A stretch of 64,000 nt of DNA, from assembly GCF_040958095.1 (NCBI RefSeq), contig NC_091195.1, forward strand, positions 28,375,586-28,439,585, given 5' to 3'. Below are positions 24,301 to 37,632 of this stretch, one piece after another. The stretch comes from Procambarus clarkii. Taxonomy: Eukaryota > Arthropoda > Malacostraca > Decapoda > Cambaridae. The notes under the pieces were generated by a model, which searched no databases, was not told the DNA's origin, and worked only from the letters and a program-made list of their open reading frames with translations. How positions within the stretch are numbered: the stretch's first letter is position 1; each line of letters starts with the position of its first letter. The position numbers were made by a program, and so were the translations under genes.

Positions 24301-27300
24301 TATCAGCCGGTAAAGCTCTGGGGAGCCTCTGGGTCTCACCCAGAAAATGGCGTTTCATTACATTCAACGCTGGTTTTTTATCATTCCCAGTGCAAAACTA
24401 TTGAACCACACAACCTTGTTTGATTCTTTTATTTTCTATTGTGCTATAGATTTTAAATTTAGTGATTTCATGCAATCGTCCAAAACGATAAGCGAAGAAT
24501 AGTCTTTGTTTGCATCGAGGATGTCTGCACGGTCACTCATCAAATTACTTGCAAGACTCAATGGTGCCTAACCTGACTTGAGAGATGCACATATATATAT
24601 CACTACCTAATGTCATTCTCCTTTATAGATACAGTACTGTATCGTGTATGTCCTTGATTTGGAGATATTATTTAGTACAGAATAAAAATTTGCATTTATT
24701 GGATAGGTTGCTTAATGTATAGTCATGTTGCTCCTGATTTCATTAAGTGATTAATAAATAATTAAATGTAGTCAAATTTGTTAAATCTTGTCTAAATTTT
24801 GTATTACCTGTTATGAAGAGAGAAATAATATGTAAATAATTCAAATAAGTTTTCAACCAATTACTGTGCCAATAGTAACAAAGACAAGCATTACTTAATG
24901 GGTTTCTTATACACCAAATAATTTGTTAATTATTTTTTTACTTAGTTTTTATTCAATGAGCGATTATGGTCTTGTTCAGGAAGGTGTGTTCTTTAAAGTC
25001 ATTTCCTTAATTCTTGATCCATTCAAATTAAAAGTGCTTGGCAACAAACATATCCAATAACAAGCAATAATCCTTAAGCATGTCAGTTACTGAGGCGAGG
25101 TTTACAGGGTCGAAGGTGATGCTGCATCTTGTCTCCAAATGCAGTTTGTGCACAAGTATACACGACAATACATATAACAAGACTACTGTATTTGAGTCTG
25201 AATAATATCTGGGTATCTGTTCCAAATAAAATCCAGGACATTATGTAATATATTAAAAGTACAGTGGCAGCTCGACTTATGATTGCCCCGACATATGATA
25301 ATTTCGAGTTACGATGTAAATTTGATCGAAAAATGCGACTCGACTCACGATAGTGTCGTCGACTAACGATATTTGTTGGTACACGTTTGAGTTGACCGAG
25401 CGCGTGGTTCCCGGTCACGCGGGCCGACCTGCCTCAGTTTACTAGAGCTGCCCACTTAGTGACAATCACACCTATGAGAAATTCCATTTTTGTGGTGATT
25501 TTTTGCTTTTTGAACATAAAACTGATTATTATATATCATGCCATGGGTCCCAAGAATATCAGTGGTAAGGTTCAACATATGAAAACCCATGTAAGGATGA
25601 CCATAGCAAAAACAAGAGATCATTCGTAAATATGAAGATGGTGTGCGGGTTCTTGAACTAGCTAGGCAGCACAACAAATCTCAGTCAACGATATCCACCA
25701 TACTGTACTTGCTAAGAAAAAGGACATTATGAGTGCTAAAGTGGCAAAAGGCATATCAATAATCACAAAACATAGAACACAAACACCTGAGGATGTTGAA
25801 CAGATGTTATTAATTTGGATACACAACAAGGAGTTAGCAGGTGATAGCGTTTCAGTGGCCATCATTTGTGAAAAGGCAAGAAAATTGCATGAAGATCTTA
25901 TAAAGAAAACCCCTGGAACAAGTGATGCAGAAGCGAAAGAGTTTAAGGCAAGCAGGGGATGGTTTGAGAAATTTTGAAAAAGAAATGGAATTCATAGTGT
26001 TGTGAGGCATGGGGAGGCTGCCAGCGTAGACAAACCAGCGGCTGAAAGATTTATTGACGAATTTAAAGATTTTGTGCAGAGTGAGGCATACCTACCACAA
26101 CAAGTGTTTAATTGTGACGAGACAGGGCTATTCTGGAAATGATTGCTGAAGAAAACATACATTACCAAGGAGGAGAAGTCATTGCCCAGACATAAGCCTA
26201 TGAAAGATCGGTTTACTCTTGTGCTGTGTGGTAATGTGAGTGGCGATTTGAAAATTAAACCCTGGCTTGTGTATCATTCTGAAAATCCAAGGGTTTTCAA
26301 AAAATATAATGTGTAGAAAAACAAAATGTGTGTGATGTGGAAGGCTATTGCTAAGGCATAGGTGACTAGGCAATTTTTTACCGAGTGGGTGAATGAGGTG
26401 GTGTGCCCTGCCATCAAAAAATATCTGCAGGAGAACAGTTTGCCACTCAAGGCCCTATTTCTCCTCGACAGTGCTCCAGCCCATCCTCCAGGCTTGGAGG
26501 ATTCATTGATGGAGGAATTTAGTTCTGTTACAGTAAAGTTCCTTCCTCCCAACACCACTCCTCTACTTCAGCCTATGGACCAGAAAATCATTGCCAATTT
26601 TAAGAAACTTTATGAAAGGGCACTTTTTCGGAGATGTGTCGAAGTGACGGGTGCCACACAACTCGCCCTCAAAGAGTTCTGGAAAGACCATTTTAACATT
26701 TGTTCTGCTTTAAAACTCGTAGACAAAGCCTGGCAAGAAGTGACTGTAAGAACCATGATCTCTGGCTGGAGAAAATTGTAGCCTTAATGTGTTGCAGAAC
26801 GAGACTTTGAGGGGGTTTGAGCTTGAACCTGAAGTGCCTCTTGTTGAAGAAATTGTTTCTCTGGGCTGGCAATTGGGGTTGGAGTTGGATGGTAATTACC
26901 TAATTACCTAAGTGCTGATATTATAATGGTGCTGATATTGAGGAGCTGGTGGAGGAACACAGCGAAGAACTGACCACCGAAGAACTCCAAGCCCTTTAAA
27001 AGGAGTAGTAACAAGAGGTAGCTGAGGAAATTTCTTCAGGGGGAGGAGGAGGCAGTACAGAAAGTCCCTTCCTCAAAAATTAAGAAAATGTGTGCAGCAT
27101 GGGGAAGAACTGCAAACTTTTGCTGAAACGACTCGCCAAAATCAAGCTGCAGTAGGCCGTTGCCTTAACCTTTTCAATGACACTGTGATGCATCACTACA
27201 GACAAATGTTAAAACAAAGGGAAAACAAGTGTTTCTAGACAAATTTTTAGTGAGACAAACAAGCAGTGAACCACAACCAGGTCCTAGTGGTATTCAGGCA

Positions 27301-30300
27301 AAATGTAGGAGAGAGAGTACCCCAGAGAAAACATCACTGTCTGATGTGATAATGGAAGGGGACTCCCCTCCCAAACAGTAACACCTCTCCTCCTCTCCCC
27401 TCATCACCATCTTCCATACACCATCAAGAGTCCTCCATAAAGGTAAGATAAAGATATGAATGGTATTGTAGTTAGAGAAAAAATTGTATTCAGTATAAAA
27501 TGTATTTGTAAGTTAATATTTTGGAGGGTGGGGAACGGATTAATTCAATTCCATTTATTTCTTATAAGAAAAATCACTTCGACTTACGATATTTCAACTT
27601 ACGATATGTCTCTGGGAATTGATTACCATTGTAAATCAAGGTCCCACTGTACTATACTGTACAGTATTTTGAATTAATAAGCTCTTGTTTTATACAATAA
27701 AAGCCCTTATAAATTTAAGTACAGCATACTGTTTTTGCACTAGAAAATACAAATGCCAAATGTATTTAATTTTAGGAGGGCAAAGACCATTTGAGGAGAT
27801 TCTACACCAACTTCATCAGCAGCTGCAGCAGCCTCGGCTCTCCACTCCTCGTTTGTTGGCAAATGTTGCCGACCTGCTTGGGTGTATGGCAGCTGGGATG
27901 GGGGGGTTGAGAAGTGGACCTGCTGCCAATCCCCAGTGGAAGACTGCCTTAATAGAGCTCAAAGTATGATGCAGACGATGAGTCACAATAACGTGGCTGA
28001 AGTATGTTGACCAGACCACACACTAGAAGGTGTAGGGACGACGACAATTCGGTCCGTCCTGGACCATTCTCAAGTCGATTGACAATCGACTTGAGAATGG
28101 TCCAGGACGGACTGAAACGTCATCATCCCTTCACCTTCTAGTGTGTGGTCTGGTCAACGTACCTCAAAGTATGATATTTTTTTACCAATGCATTAGTTTA
28201 TGCAGCATCTATTTTATATAGCATGTAATATGAACTGTACTTTTGTATCTACATGCCGTAGCGCTCTACATCTCTATTTACATTACTAATTTAATCTTGC
28301 ATTACTCTTATTTCTCCCACTGAGCAAGAGAAGAGAGAGATTGTGGACATGTTTTTAATGTCATGTATACAAGGAATGTTTGGTTAAGACTCCTTAGCTG
28401 GCATACATTGTCACATGTGCAGTTAGAAAAAATGAGATGGGTACATGACAAGGGAAAACAAATTATGATTAAGCTAAATATCAGAAGCCTTTATTTCCAG
28501 GAACTTTATTATTTAGGTGTCTGGGGCCAGATTCACGAAAGCACTTACGCAAGCACTTACGAACGTGTACATCTTTCCTCAATCTTTGACGGCTTTGGTT
28601 ACATTTATTAAATTGTTTACGAGCATGAAAACTTTCCCATTCAACTGTTGTTATTGATATAAACAGCCTCCTGGTGCTTCGGAGCTCATTAACTGTTTAA
28701 TAATTGGAAACAGAGCCGCCAAAGATTGAGAAAAGATGGACAGGTTCGTAAGTGTTTGCATAAGTGCTTTCGTGAATCTGGCCCCTGGTCTCAGTTTATC
28801 CAGCCAGAGTATTAAAGTTAAGGTGATAAAACTAGAAATGGTTTTAATTTAGCATATGATAGGAATAAATGGAGTACTGTACTGTATATCTCACTTAATG
28901 TACGTAGATGGTGCATTTCTTAAAGCTTTTGATTGTGTACAGAAGAGAAGACTGCTAAAAGTGAATGTGGTGAAAAGTAATGGTGTGGGAGAGAGAAGTT
29001 CTCTTGGCTAGAAGAGAACTCTTGGCTTACTGTATGGCAGCTGCCAATACAGTAAGGATGTTGTGATGATAATACTGATGATAATATGATGATGATAATA
29101 CAGTAAGGATGTTGTGATGACAATACAGTAAGGATGATGTAAGGATGTAAGGATACAGTTGTGGGATGCATCTTGAGCAAGCATCTAAAAACATAAAAAA
29201 ATTAGTTTTTTAATGCACTTGAACATAATTGGGTTTCCCATTCACCTTCATTTAAGCTCTACGGCATTGTAGTAAGTTTCTCCAGTTTGTGAATCTTTTA
29301 ATTTCGTTAAAAGAATCAACTTTTTCTGTTTCGCTCTAGTACCATATATTTTCCAGGCTGGAAATCAGAGAGTGGCACTGGACCATATGACAAAGGTCTG
29401 CACACACTGGATCAAGTCAGGTCGCCCTGAAGACTTAATCAGAGCTGCCAGACATTTTGAACGAGCCTCTCAGATAGTCATTAGCAAACAGGTATGTGTG
29501 TGGTAATTTCCCTTTAATTTTTACAGTATAGGCCAGATCAGTTCTTCTTCCACTGAACAGGATTATGCCAGTCAGGGAAGAGTGACATTCTGCACCAGCG
29601 CAGCAGGAATCCTTTTCGATGTTCCTCCTGTTAGGTAATACATTTGTTAGGGAGGAACTGAAGAATGGGTGCTTGTCCTGTACATAGGATTCTCTCGGTT
29701 ACAAAGTCATTTACGTCTACCCTCAGGTCTTGTACAGGCAGAGTAATTTGTAGTATTTGATTTTGTATTTTCTTTTGCTGTCACCATTTTCACTCTTAAT
29801 TATCTTAGTGTTTGAAAAATTTCAGTCAATTCACAGTCAAATTTTTCAAAGGAAAAAGTGCCCATATTTTACTGAACAAAAACTTCTGCAGCTGGGAAAA
29901 AACACATACAGTTCTGTCAGAGCATCGTGAGAGACGCACGTGGTGTCCGTAGGGTCCGCGAATAACATCGATTATCTCCAGACGTTGAAGTGTTACGGAG
30001 ACAAGAAACATAGTTTTTTGTCACAGGAGTGTATACAAACGCAGTGATCAAGTGTATAGTGAGCTCCTACAGCGGTAGAGCAATTAAGAAAGCAAAAATA
30101 AGGTCGAGTGGCAAGATCAACGTGTACCGTTGGGTCAGCCTAGCCAGGACCTACGATTTGCTTGCTGAGTATTGAGTTGTGAAGCGGATTATAGCAAACA
30201 TAGTGACTGATCCCCCAAAGCGTGTGCACCGTTTAGGAACATATACTATGTGCACATAGTGACTGATGGTCAGTGAGGAAGATAGGAACGAATGGTATAC

Positions 30301-33300
30301 CAGGAGCACGTGGAGACAGCCAGGAGCACGTGGTGACAACATTGATATCAGGGCAGAGGAGAGGACAGGTGACCAACCCTGTCATAAGGACATCTCCTCA
30401 AACTCACCTAGGCGTGCTTGCTCGGGGAGAGCTGATAGTAGGTACCTCTCTCCAGGTCATCAATAAGGTGTATAGAGTGACTTAAAATAATTAATTTAAA
30501 GTAGGTCTAAATATCTCAGATATACAGCTCCAGGTGGCTCACTCTGGGTACAGGTTTTGACACTCAGATGCTGCACAGAACCGGGTGACCGCCCACCCAT
30601 CCCCCCCAACTTCCCACACCTCTCACTGTCCCAAGACACCCCCCTCCCCCTATACACAAATGCCCGCATGCATGCGCCCACACACAGACATAGACAGACA
30701 GACAGAGAGATAGACAGATAGCTACAGTGGCAGGGATATTAAAGGAGATAGGAATGGAAGGGGCTGAACGAGACATAGAACAGTTTTTCCGGATTGGCCA
30801 GTACAACAGAGACAAAAAGAGAGTGATCAAGGTAGTATTCAAGAGCGAGGTCATCAAAGAGGACATCCTAGTAAAGAAGAGCAAACTGAGATATGCAAGG
30901 AATTACAAAGAGGTATATCTTCAGAGGGACATGACCAGGGATGAGATAGTAAGGGCAGCAGATGCAAGGAAAAGGCGCAGGGAGAGGGAAGGGAGACAGG
31001 AAACCTCAGCCTCCAACCCAGCAATCCCAGAGGGAAGTGGGGAACCCCAATTCAGCAGGAACCCCAGAGGGGACTGCAACACCCCAGCCCACCACCCAAT
31101 AGGGCCCCCCCCTAATCCCCAGCACAAACCCTTCCTTGTCTCTGCACAATGCCCATCATATCACCCAAATCCTCCCTCTTCCCTTACCCCGAGTATCCCC
31201 TGCTTTCCCAGCCCCTGGTCTTTTTCCTGCCCCATGCAGGCCCAGGCAAGACCTAGGCCCTCCATTTCCCACTCCACCTCCCCCCAAACCCCTGTCAACT
31301 ATACCACAGGAGGGCGTGCCCTCTCCCCAAGCAATCCCTGCCCCCCCCTCACCCCCAGGACTTCTTCCTGACCCAAGCAGGCCTGAGCACGACCTAAGCC
31401 CTCCATCCCCCACTATACCTCCCACTGAACCCCTGGTAACTACCTCACAGGAGGATGAGCCTACCCAAGTTGAAATGACCATGGAACAACTTCCTACGCT
31501 TGTGGGGAGTGAGGGTGAAATTGGATATAAGAAAGTGAGCTTTAACCCTTCAATTGCGCATCGCATCATATGATGCTTTGACCGACTTGCAGTAAATTGC
31601 GCATCGCATCATGTGATGCTTTGGAGTACTACGCAAGATTTAAACGGCCTGCGGATACACGGGGCTCACCACACCTTCATCAGGGCTCTTGTAAACAGAC
31701 GCCATTTTAAAAAAAAATCGTGGGCCAAACTCCCGGGTGTTAGGGGCCTCAGTATTGAGTCAGTTACCAAGCCTGACGCATGCAGCATGAACTCACAGCA
31801 CTGCTGTTCAGCTTGTGACCACAGCATCACCTAAAAATGCCATAATATACTTGTTCATGCTATTATGTAGCGATGATATTATTACAGAAGACCCCTGGCT
31901 GTGATAAAACTGACCAGGGTTCTGATAATAGTAGGATTGTGGTGATATTTGGCGCTGTGCGCCATGGAGGGAGGATGGTGGCGTTGTCTTTTGAGTGTGT
32001 GTGGCCACCTTTTATTGACTGCACTCACCATACCAGCTTAGTAGTTTGCTATGGTGAACACAAATGTAGATACTTATATATAACGTGTGTATAGTGTGAG
32101 ATAACAGCGAGAGTAGGAGGTTGGGAACCGCCATTTTGGTGAGGGAGGAGCGTCGTCTGCAGGACTTACCATGTTGTTTACTGATGACCACGATGGTCTT
32201 TGGGCACCATACCAGTTTACTTGTACAAGTATGGTGAATAAAACAGGTAGATATTTATATATAATGTGTGTATATAGTGTAATAACACCACAAACAGTAT
32301 TGTTGTAGGAGAAATATTAGTGCGTCTGGCCTTGAGGGCGGCCGCCACCAGCTGACTGTGAGTAGCTACGTCTTTGTGCCTTTACTTACCATACAAGCTT
32401 AGATGTACAGTTATGGTGAACAAAACATGTAAATACTTATATATAAAACGTCTGTATATAAAAGCAAAAACAGTATGGTGGGTGGAGAATGGTGGCAAGT
32501 CAGGTGAGGTGAGGTGAGGGAGGGAGTGGCAGCCAGTGGCAGCCAGTCACTGCCTGCCACTGCCACTGCCTCTCAGCATACCAACTTAGTGGTTCGTCAT
32601 GGTGAACAAAACATGCAGATACTTATATATAACCTGTGTATATAGTGTAATAACCGACAAAGTATTTGTTCACTGTTTGATGAACATAATTGAATCAACA
32701 ATATGCACACCATATTTTTGAGTACAGCGATGATTCACTCATTTTATTATATAAATATATCATACTACACACTATTGAATAATATTACAGCAAAAAACTA
32801 CAAAAAATCAATCAGAGACATTGAAATAATTAGGTAATTATCTCTTTGTGGCAACTCTGACCTGACAGCTGGCGATCAACAGACCGCCTGGGACGCACGC
32901 TCAGTCAGCGCCTGATTTTTGCCACACTTCCCCGCCCTATAGTGGGCAATATATGTCACTTACGATTTTTTTACTATTTTTCCCGTGATCAGTGAACACA
33001 AATTAATAGGTTAGGAAGAAAAAATAATTTTTTTTTTTTTTTTTGGTATGCGCCTGTGGGTGTCAAATGGTATATAGCTATGCGCCATTTAAGGGTTAAG
33101 GTAATGTACTCAAACACTGATGGGATTACCAATAAAGCAAGTGAACTGGCAGAAAGGGCGCAAGAAGAAAACCCTGATGTAATAGGACTCACGGAAACAA
33201 AATTGTCAGGAGTCATAACAGATGCTCCGTGGTGTAGTGGTAAGACACTCGCCTGGCATTCTGCGAGCGCTCTGTCATGGGTTCATATCCTGGCCGGGGA

Positions 33301-36300
33301 GGATTTACTGGGCGCAAATCCTTAACTGTAGCCTCTGTTTAACTCAACAGTAAAATGAGTACTTGGTTGTAACAACGATTCTTCGCGGCGGGGATCATAT
33401 TCCAGGGACCTGCCCGAAACGCTACGTGTACTAGTGGCTGTATGAATGTAGCAACTCTTGTATATATATCTCAAAAAAAAAAAAAAAAAAAGATGCTGTG
33501 TTTCCAAAGGACTACTATATAGTAAGGAAAGAGAGGGAAGGGAGAGGAGGTGGAGGAGTGGCCCTGCTGATAAGGAAGTACTGGAGTTTTGATGAGATGG
33601 AAATTCTAGGCTGTGACGGTTCAGAGATTACATAACAGGAACTATAACAATGGGTGGACCTAAGATAATAGTGGCAGTCATTTACAACCCTCCTCTAAAT
33701 GACAGAAGACCCAGACAGGAGTTTGATAGGAACAACATGGCAACCAATAATATAATAGAGAGCAGCAGCTTCAGTTGCCTGTAGGAATGGCTCAAGACTC
33801 TTAATCATGGGGGATTTCAACCATGGAAATATAGACTGGGAGAATGGGGACCCACATGGCGGTGCAGATACGTGGAGAGCTAAACTCTTGGAAGTGGCAA
33901 CAAGGAACTTTCTGAGCCAGCATGTCAGGGAACCCACAAGAGTGAGAGTCGATGATAAACCAGCTAGACTCAACCTGATATTCACCCTGAATGAGTCAGA
34001 AATAAGGGAAGTCAAAGTTGAAGCCCCCATAGGAATGAGTGACCACAGTGTGCTGACTTTTGAGTACTTGGTGGAGGTAGGGATAATCTATCCAAGGATG
34101 GGATCGGAGGGGAAAACTAAATTACCTAAGAGGAAAATATGACGAGATGAGGAGCTTCCTAAGGGGAATAATATGGGAAACAGAAATTAGAGACAAGAAT
34201 GTGCAGGACATGATGGATTTTGTCACCCAGAAGTGCCAGGAAGCTGCAGACAGGTTTATCCCCGTCCAAAAAGGAGAAAAATTAAAAGCAACAGAAAAAC
34301 CCATGGTTCAACCAGGAATGCAAGGTAGCAAAGCAACTCAGTAAAAGAACATGGAGAAACTACAGAAATAACAGAACACCGGAGAGCAGGGAGAGATACC
34401 AGAGGGCCAGAAATAAGTACCTCAGAGTGAGGAGGGAAGCAGAGAGACAGTATGAAAATGACATAGCGAGTAAAGCCAAGACCCAACCAAAGCTGCTCCA
34501 CAACCACATTAGGAGGAAAACAGCAGTGAAGGAACAAGTGATGAAGCTGCGAAAAGGGGAGAACAGATACACAGAGAATTACAAGAAGGGGTGTGAAGAA
34601 CTCGACAAGAGATTCCAGGAGGTCTTCACAATAGAACAAGGAGAAGCCCCAGCACTAAATGAGGAGGAGGCAAACCAAGCAACCTTGGAGGAATTTGACC
34701 TCACCAGTGATGAGGCCAAAAGGTGTCTGCTGGAGCTGGATGCGACAAAGGCTGTTGGGCCTGACAGAATCTCACCGTGGATACTAAAGGAAGGTGCAGA
34801 AGCACTAAGTGTGCCCCACTCTATGGTGTATAACAGGTCACTGGAAATAGAGACCTACCAGAAAGTTGGAAGACAGCTAACATAGTCCCAATATACAAGA
34901 AAAGTGACAGGCAAGAGGTACTGAACTGCAGGCCAGTTTCCCTAACTTGTATATCATGCAAAGTGATGGAGAAAATTGTGAGGAAAAGGCTCGTAGAGCA
35001 TCTGGAGGGAAATAACTTTGTAATACACCACCAACATGGGTTCAGAGATGGTAAATCGTGCCTCACAGGTTTAATAGAATTCTGTGACCAGGCAACAAAA
35101 ATTAGGCAGGAAAGAGAAGGGTGGGCCAACTGCATTTTCCTGGACTGCCAGAAAGCCTTTGACACAGTACCCCATAAAAGGCTGTTAAAAAAGTTGGAGC
35201 AACAGGCAGATGTAAAAGGGAAGGTGCTCCAGTGGATAAGGGAGTACTTAAGCAACAGGAAACAGTGAGTAATGGTGAGGGGGGAGACATCAGAGTGGCG
35301 AGATGTCACCAGCGGAGTCCCACAGGGCTCAGTACTTGGACCCATCCTGTTTCTAATATATGTAAACGATCTTCCAGAAGGTATAGACTTGTTCTTCTCA
35401 ATGTTTGCTGATGATGCAAAAATTATGAGAAGAATCAAGACGGATGAAGAGACTACAGGATGACCTGGACAAACTAGAGAAATGGTCTAGAAAATGGCTG
35501 CTAAAGTTCAACTCAGGAAAGTGTAAGGTAATGAAATTAGGCGAAGGGAGCAGGAGGCTGAACACAAGGTACCATCTGGGAGGTGAAATCCTGCAAGAGT
35601 CAGAGAGAAAGATCTGGGGGTTGATATCACACCGAACCTGTCCCCAGAGGCCCGCGAACAAAAAGATATCAGCGGCATATGCTAGACTGGTCAACATAAG
35701 AACTGCCTTTAGAAACTTGTGTAAGGAATCATTCAGTACCCTGTATACCACTTATGTCAGACCAATCCTGGAATATGCAGCTCCAGCCTGGATTCCATAT
35801 CTAGTTAAACACAAAACAAAGTTAGAGAAGATTCAGCGGTATGCCACCAGGCTCGTCCCGGAACTGAGAGGTATGAGCTACGAGGAAAGACTGAAGGAGC
35901 TGAACCTCACGTCTCTTGAAAACAGAAGAGTAAGGGGAGACTTGATAACCACCTACAAAATTTTTAGAGAAATTGACAGGGTGGACAAAGACAAACTCTT
36001 TAGCGCGGGTGGAACACGAACAAGGGGACGAAGGTGGAAACTTAGTACCCAGATGAGCCACAGAGACGTTAGAAAGAATTTTTCAGTGTCAGAGCAGTTA
36101 ACAAATGGAATGCATTAGGAAGTGATGTGGTGGAGGCTGACTCCATACACAGCTTTAAGTGTAGATATGATAGAGCCCAGTAGGCTCAGGAATCTGTACA
36201 CTAGTTGATTGACAGTTGAGAGGTGGGACCAAAGAGCCAGATCTCAACCCCCGCAAGTACAATTAGGTGAGTACATAGAATTTGGTTTTAAATATGCCCA

Positions 36301-37601
36301 GTGGCTATTTCTTGTAATGTTGTCCCCATCTATGAACTCAGTCCCAGCACCCTAGGCAAGTCCACATATCTCCTGCTTCTTGTTCATCAAATCGGGTGAA
36401 TAAATCCGGCATGGAAAGTGTGTGTTCCAACCGGAGATTAGCCAAATCAGGGTTCGTTGAATTGTGGTTCTGTTGTATATATAATTATATGCCACAGTTA
36501 GCAGGAAAATAATTTATTCATTATTCTTTTAAAAGGTGGAGACAGCTGATATACATGTATCAGCTATGTGGGTACTGCCAGAACTCTGCCTAAGACAGAA
36601 TGTTGGGGTATGGGTGGAAGCCCATTCACCTGCTCGCATTGACCTGGCTGGAGGGTGGTCTGATACGCCACCCATTTGTTATGAACAAGGAGGAGCAGTA
36701 CTAAACATTGCTATCAAGGTACTCGTCAGATTTGCGTGTAAAAGTTAGTTTATTTATACTGTATATAACTGAAAACTCATGGTCGAGTGGATTAAGGTGT
36801 CCTGTACATACCAGTTGCGTTGCTCCTGGCAGTGTGGGTTCGAGTCACTTCTGGAGTGTGAGTTTTCAGTTGCATATAGTTCTGGGGACCATTCAGGCTT
36901 GTTCGCATACTGTATGTGTGTGTGTAATTACCTAAGTAATTACCTAAGTGTAGTTACAGGATGAGAGCTACGCTCGTGGTGTCCCGTCTTCCCAGCACTC
37001 TTTGTCATATAACGCTTTGAAACTACTGACGGTCTTGGCCTCCACCACCTTCTCACTTAACTTGTTCCAACCGTCTACCACTCTATTTGCGAAGGTGAAT
37101 TTTCTTATATTTCTTCGGCATCTGTGTTTAGCTAGTTTAAATCTATGACCTCTTGTTCTTGAAGTTCCAGGTCTCAGGAAGTCTTCCCTGTCGATTTTAT
37201 CAATTCCTGTTACTATTTTGTATGTAGTGATCATATCACCTCTTTTTCTTCTGTCTTCTAGTTTTGGCATATTTAATGCTTCTAACCTCTCCTCGTAGCT
37301 CTTGCCCTTCAGTTCTGGGAGCCACTTAGTAGCATGTCTCCGTGGTGTAGTGGTAAGACACTCGCCTGGCGTTCCGCGAGCGCTTTGTCATGGGTTCGTA
37401 TCCTGGCCGGGGAGGATTTACTGGGCGCAATTCCTTAACTGTAGCCTCTGTTTAACTCAACAGTAAAATGTGTACTTGGATGAAAAAACAATTCTTCGCG
37501 GCAGGGGATCGTATTCCAGGGACCATAGGATTAAGGACTTGCCCGAAACGCTACGCGTACTAGTGGCTGTACAAGAATGTAACAACTCTTGTATATATCT
37601 C

Positions 37602-37632
<31 letters not shown>

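Larger units (their letters stand above)
18364..24371 (+). mobile_element. Large inverted-repeat element, copy 1 (about 6.0 kb), A-poor core
   Basis: The left end starts CTGGGGGAGCCCC and the right end finishes at CATTCAACGCTGG. Terminal inverted repeats of about 400 bp (18387-18784 and about 23934-24327) are nearly identical. The ~5-kb core is GC-rich and almost lacks A on the + strand: 4 of 60 bases at 22921-22980 and 3 of 60 at 23581-23640. I recognise no transposase, RT or other domain in any frame. Copy 2 at 50084-55819 has the same order, the same ends and the same strand bias. The family is unknown to me. Long open frames here are explained by the lack of A, since every stop codon needs one. 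Confidence 0.85.
30727..36270 (+). mobile_element. LINE-A, CR1/L2-like retrotransposon, split by two nested insertions
   Basis: Three pieces, 30727-31545, 33100-33226 and 33491-36270, join into one LINE. They cover a nucleic-acid-binding ORF1-like part, an endonuclease, an RT and a 3' UTR ending CAATTAGGTGAGTAC, a short 3' word like those ending CR1/L2-type elements. A TTAA-flanked element (31546-33095) and a SINE (33227-33490) interrupt it, and the protein frame continues exactly across both once they are removed. The copy is dead through several stops and frameshifts. Confidence 0.88.

Noticed and set aside
33223..33300. The tRNA-like heads of SINE A (also at 37340 and others) as functional tRNA genes
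   Set aside because: The anticodon arm does not form a 7-base loop, and each is followed by a constant SINE body and A-rich tail.
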